This document shows positions 21,295 to 22,473 of a stretch of DNA of 22,473 bases, piece after piece. The DNA is taken from NCBI GenBank assembly GCA_947474205.1, contig CANJIC010000003.1, positions 1-22,473 of the forward strand, given 5' to 3'. The DNA comes from Planctomycetaceae bacterium (GTDB lineage Bacteria > Planctomycetota > Phycisphaerae > Phycisphaerales > SM1A02). The position numbers were made by a program, and so were the translations under genes. Positions within the stretch are counted from its first letter, which is position 1. Every line of letters starts with the position of its first letter. The notes beneath the pieces were generated by a model that made no database searches, was not told where the DNA came from, and was given only the letters and a program-made list of their open reading frames with translations.

Positions 21295-22473
21295 TGAATG
21301 AGCATTCAAACAACGCAAAAAATATCTGGACCGTCATTGGCGCCTCCAGCGCGGGCACGCTGATTGAGTGGTACGACTTTTATATTTTCGGAAGCCTGGC
21401 CACCATCATCGCTAAAAATTTCTTTCCGCAGACCGACCCCACCGCCGCGCTGTTGTTCACGCTGGCCACATTCGCCACCGGATTTGTGGTGCGACCATTT
21501 GGCGCGATCGTGTTTGGCCGCATCGGTGATTTGGTTGGTCGCAAACATGCGTTCTTGGTCACGCTGCTCATCATGGGTTTCAGCACCACGCTTATTGGCG
21601 CGCTTCCAACCTACGAACAAGTTGGAGTATTGGCGCCCATTTTACTTTTGGCGCTGCGGCTTTTGCAAGGCCTTGCGCTTGGTGGCGAGTATGGCGGCGC
21701 GGCGACCTATGTGGCCGAGCACGCGCCAACTCATCGACGCGGTTTCTACACCTCATTTATTCAGACCACGGCAACGCTTGGATTGTTCGCGTCGCTGGGA
21801 GTGATTCTGTTGTGCCGCTTGGAATTAGGCGACTCCACTTTCACGGCATGGGGTTGGCGCATTCCATTTCTACTGTCGCTGGTGTTGGTGGCGTTCTCTT
21901 ATTTCGTGCGCAGAAAATTGCATGAGTCACCCGTGTTTGTGGAATTAAAAAACTCTGGAAAGGCTTCAAAGCAGCCGCTTCGAGATAGTTTTTGCAACCG
22001 TGCAAATTTACGCCTGGTGTTGATCGCGCTCTTCGCGGCCACCATGGGCCAAGGCGTGGTCTGGTACACGGGCCAGTTCTACGCGCTGTATTACATGCAG
22101 ACCGTTCTAAAAATCGACTTTGTGCTAGCCAACAAAATCATGGCCGTGGCGCTGCTTATGGCCACTCCATTCTTTGTGGTGTTTGGCGCGCTCAGCGACC
22201 GCGTGGGTCGCAAGCCACTCATGATGCTTGGATGTTTTCTAGCACTCATCAGTTGGATACCTATTTATAAAGCCATGACTGTGGCCGCCACGCAAGACGG
22301 CGGACCAGATGCGACAACATTAACGCTGCTGATATTCGCGCAAGTGTTTTTTGTAACGCTGGTGTATGGACCCATCGCTGCGTTCCTGGTTGAAATGTTT
22401 CCCACGCGCATCCGCTACACATCCATGTCGCTGCCCTATCACATTGGCAATGGCGTGTTCGGTGGATTGGTTC
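21294..22473 (+). CDS. MFS transporter, metabolite:H+ symporter (MHS) family, partial
   Basis: The frame is open from ATG 21294 to the window end (393 codons), so the C-terminus is missing. Early motifs are those of the MHS family (ProP, KgtP, ShiA): GTLIEWYDFYIFGSLA, FVVRPFGAIVFGRIGDLVGRKHAF, and LLQGLALGGEYGGAATYVAEHAP. The second half repeats the loop as FGALSDRVGRKP and ends in FLVEMFPTRIRYTSMSLPYHIGNGVFGG, again a family hallmark. It is an inner-membrane proton symporter for a small organic acid or zwitterion. The TGATG overlap with the ammonia-lyase gene suggests import of the lyase substrate, such as histidine, or transport of a product; this is inference. Composition is GC-rich like the lyase. 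Confidence 0.93.
   Translation, partial: MNEHSNNAKNIWTVIGASSAGTLIEWYDFYIFGSLATIIAKNFFPQTDPTAALLFTLATFATGFVVRPFGAIVFGRIGDLVGRKHAFLVTLLIMGFSTTLIGALPTYEQVGVLAPILLLALRLLQGLALGGEYGGAATYVAEHAPTHRRGFYTSFIQTTATLGLFASLGVILLCRLELGDSTFTAWGWRIPFLLSLVLVAFSYFVRRKLHESPVFVELKNSGKASKQPLRDSFCNRANLRLVLIALFAATMGQGVVWYTGQFYALYYMQTVLKIDFVLANKIMAVALLMATPFFVVFGALSDRVGRKPLMMLGCFLALISWIPIYKAMTVAATQDGGPDATTLTLLIFAQVFFVTLVYGPIAAFLVEMFPTRIRYTSMSLPYHIGNGVFGGLV

Noticed and set aside
1..22473. CRISPR arrays, tRNA or rRNA genes, transposases and phage genes
   Set aside because: No regularly spaced repeats, cloverleaf-like segments, rRNA-like stretches or recombinase motifs were seen on reading through; the window is almost fully explained by protein genes.

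Overview
The window looks like a bacterial chromosome segment, probably from the Planctomycetota and perhaps Phycisphaerae. This placement is tentative. It rests on the style of the PfkB kinase and S9 peptidase, the scarcity of Shine-Dalgarno sites at first genes, and lipoprotein/outer-membrane-type genes that suggest a Gram-negative envelope. No rRNA, tRNA, CRISPR array, insertion sequence or phage gene was seen. Coding density is very high; no gap exceeds about 190 bases.

Layout: (1) 1-4278, minus strand, GC-rich housekeeping-like genes: a polytopic membrane protein, a PfkB sugar/nucleoside kinase, and a secreted S9 peptidase cut by the window start. (2) 4378-18863, a lower-GC block holding a biosynthetic gene cluster. 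On the plus strand lie a small lipoprotein, an acyl carrier protein and a FabZ-like dehydratase, followed by a minus-strand class III aminotransferase and a plus-strand family 2 glycosyltransferase. Convergent to these is a minus-strand run of nine tightly packed genes (18863 down to 7929): methyltransferase-ABC ATPase fusion, DUF2141-like lipoprotein, PlsC-like acyltransferase, LpxL-like acyltransferase, ABC-2 permease, ketosynthase/chain-length-factor fusion, chorismatase, flavin-dependent halogenase, and acyl-ligase/methyltransferase fusion. (3) 19029-19529, a Sbal_3080-like lipoprotein on the minus strand. (4) 19786-22473, GC-rich plus-strand pair: an MIO-type histidine/aromatic ammonia-lyase translationally coupled to an MHS-type MFS transporter cut by the window end.

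The cluster reads as an aryl-polyene system of the xanthomonadin/flexirubin type. Chorismatase would make hydroxybenzoate from chorismate, and the ligase domain would load it onto the ACP. The KS-CLF and FabZ-like enzymes would extend and dehydrate a polyene. The halogenase, methyltransferases and glycosyltransferase would decorate it, and the acyltransferases would attach it to a lipid. The ABC permease plus the ATPase domain would export it. No ketoreductase, thioesterase or phosphopantetheinyl transferase is visible, so these would have to come from elsewhere. The most unusual points are three domain fusions (methyltransferase-ABC ATPase, KS-CLF, acyl ligase-methyltransferase), use of an ABC exporter where Proteobacterial aryl-polyene clusters have an MMPL transporter, and a nearly symmetric bidirectional -10 element that could drive two leaderless divergent transcripts.
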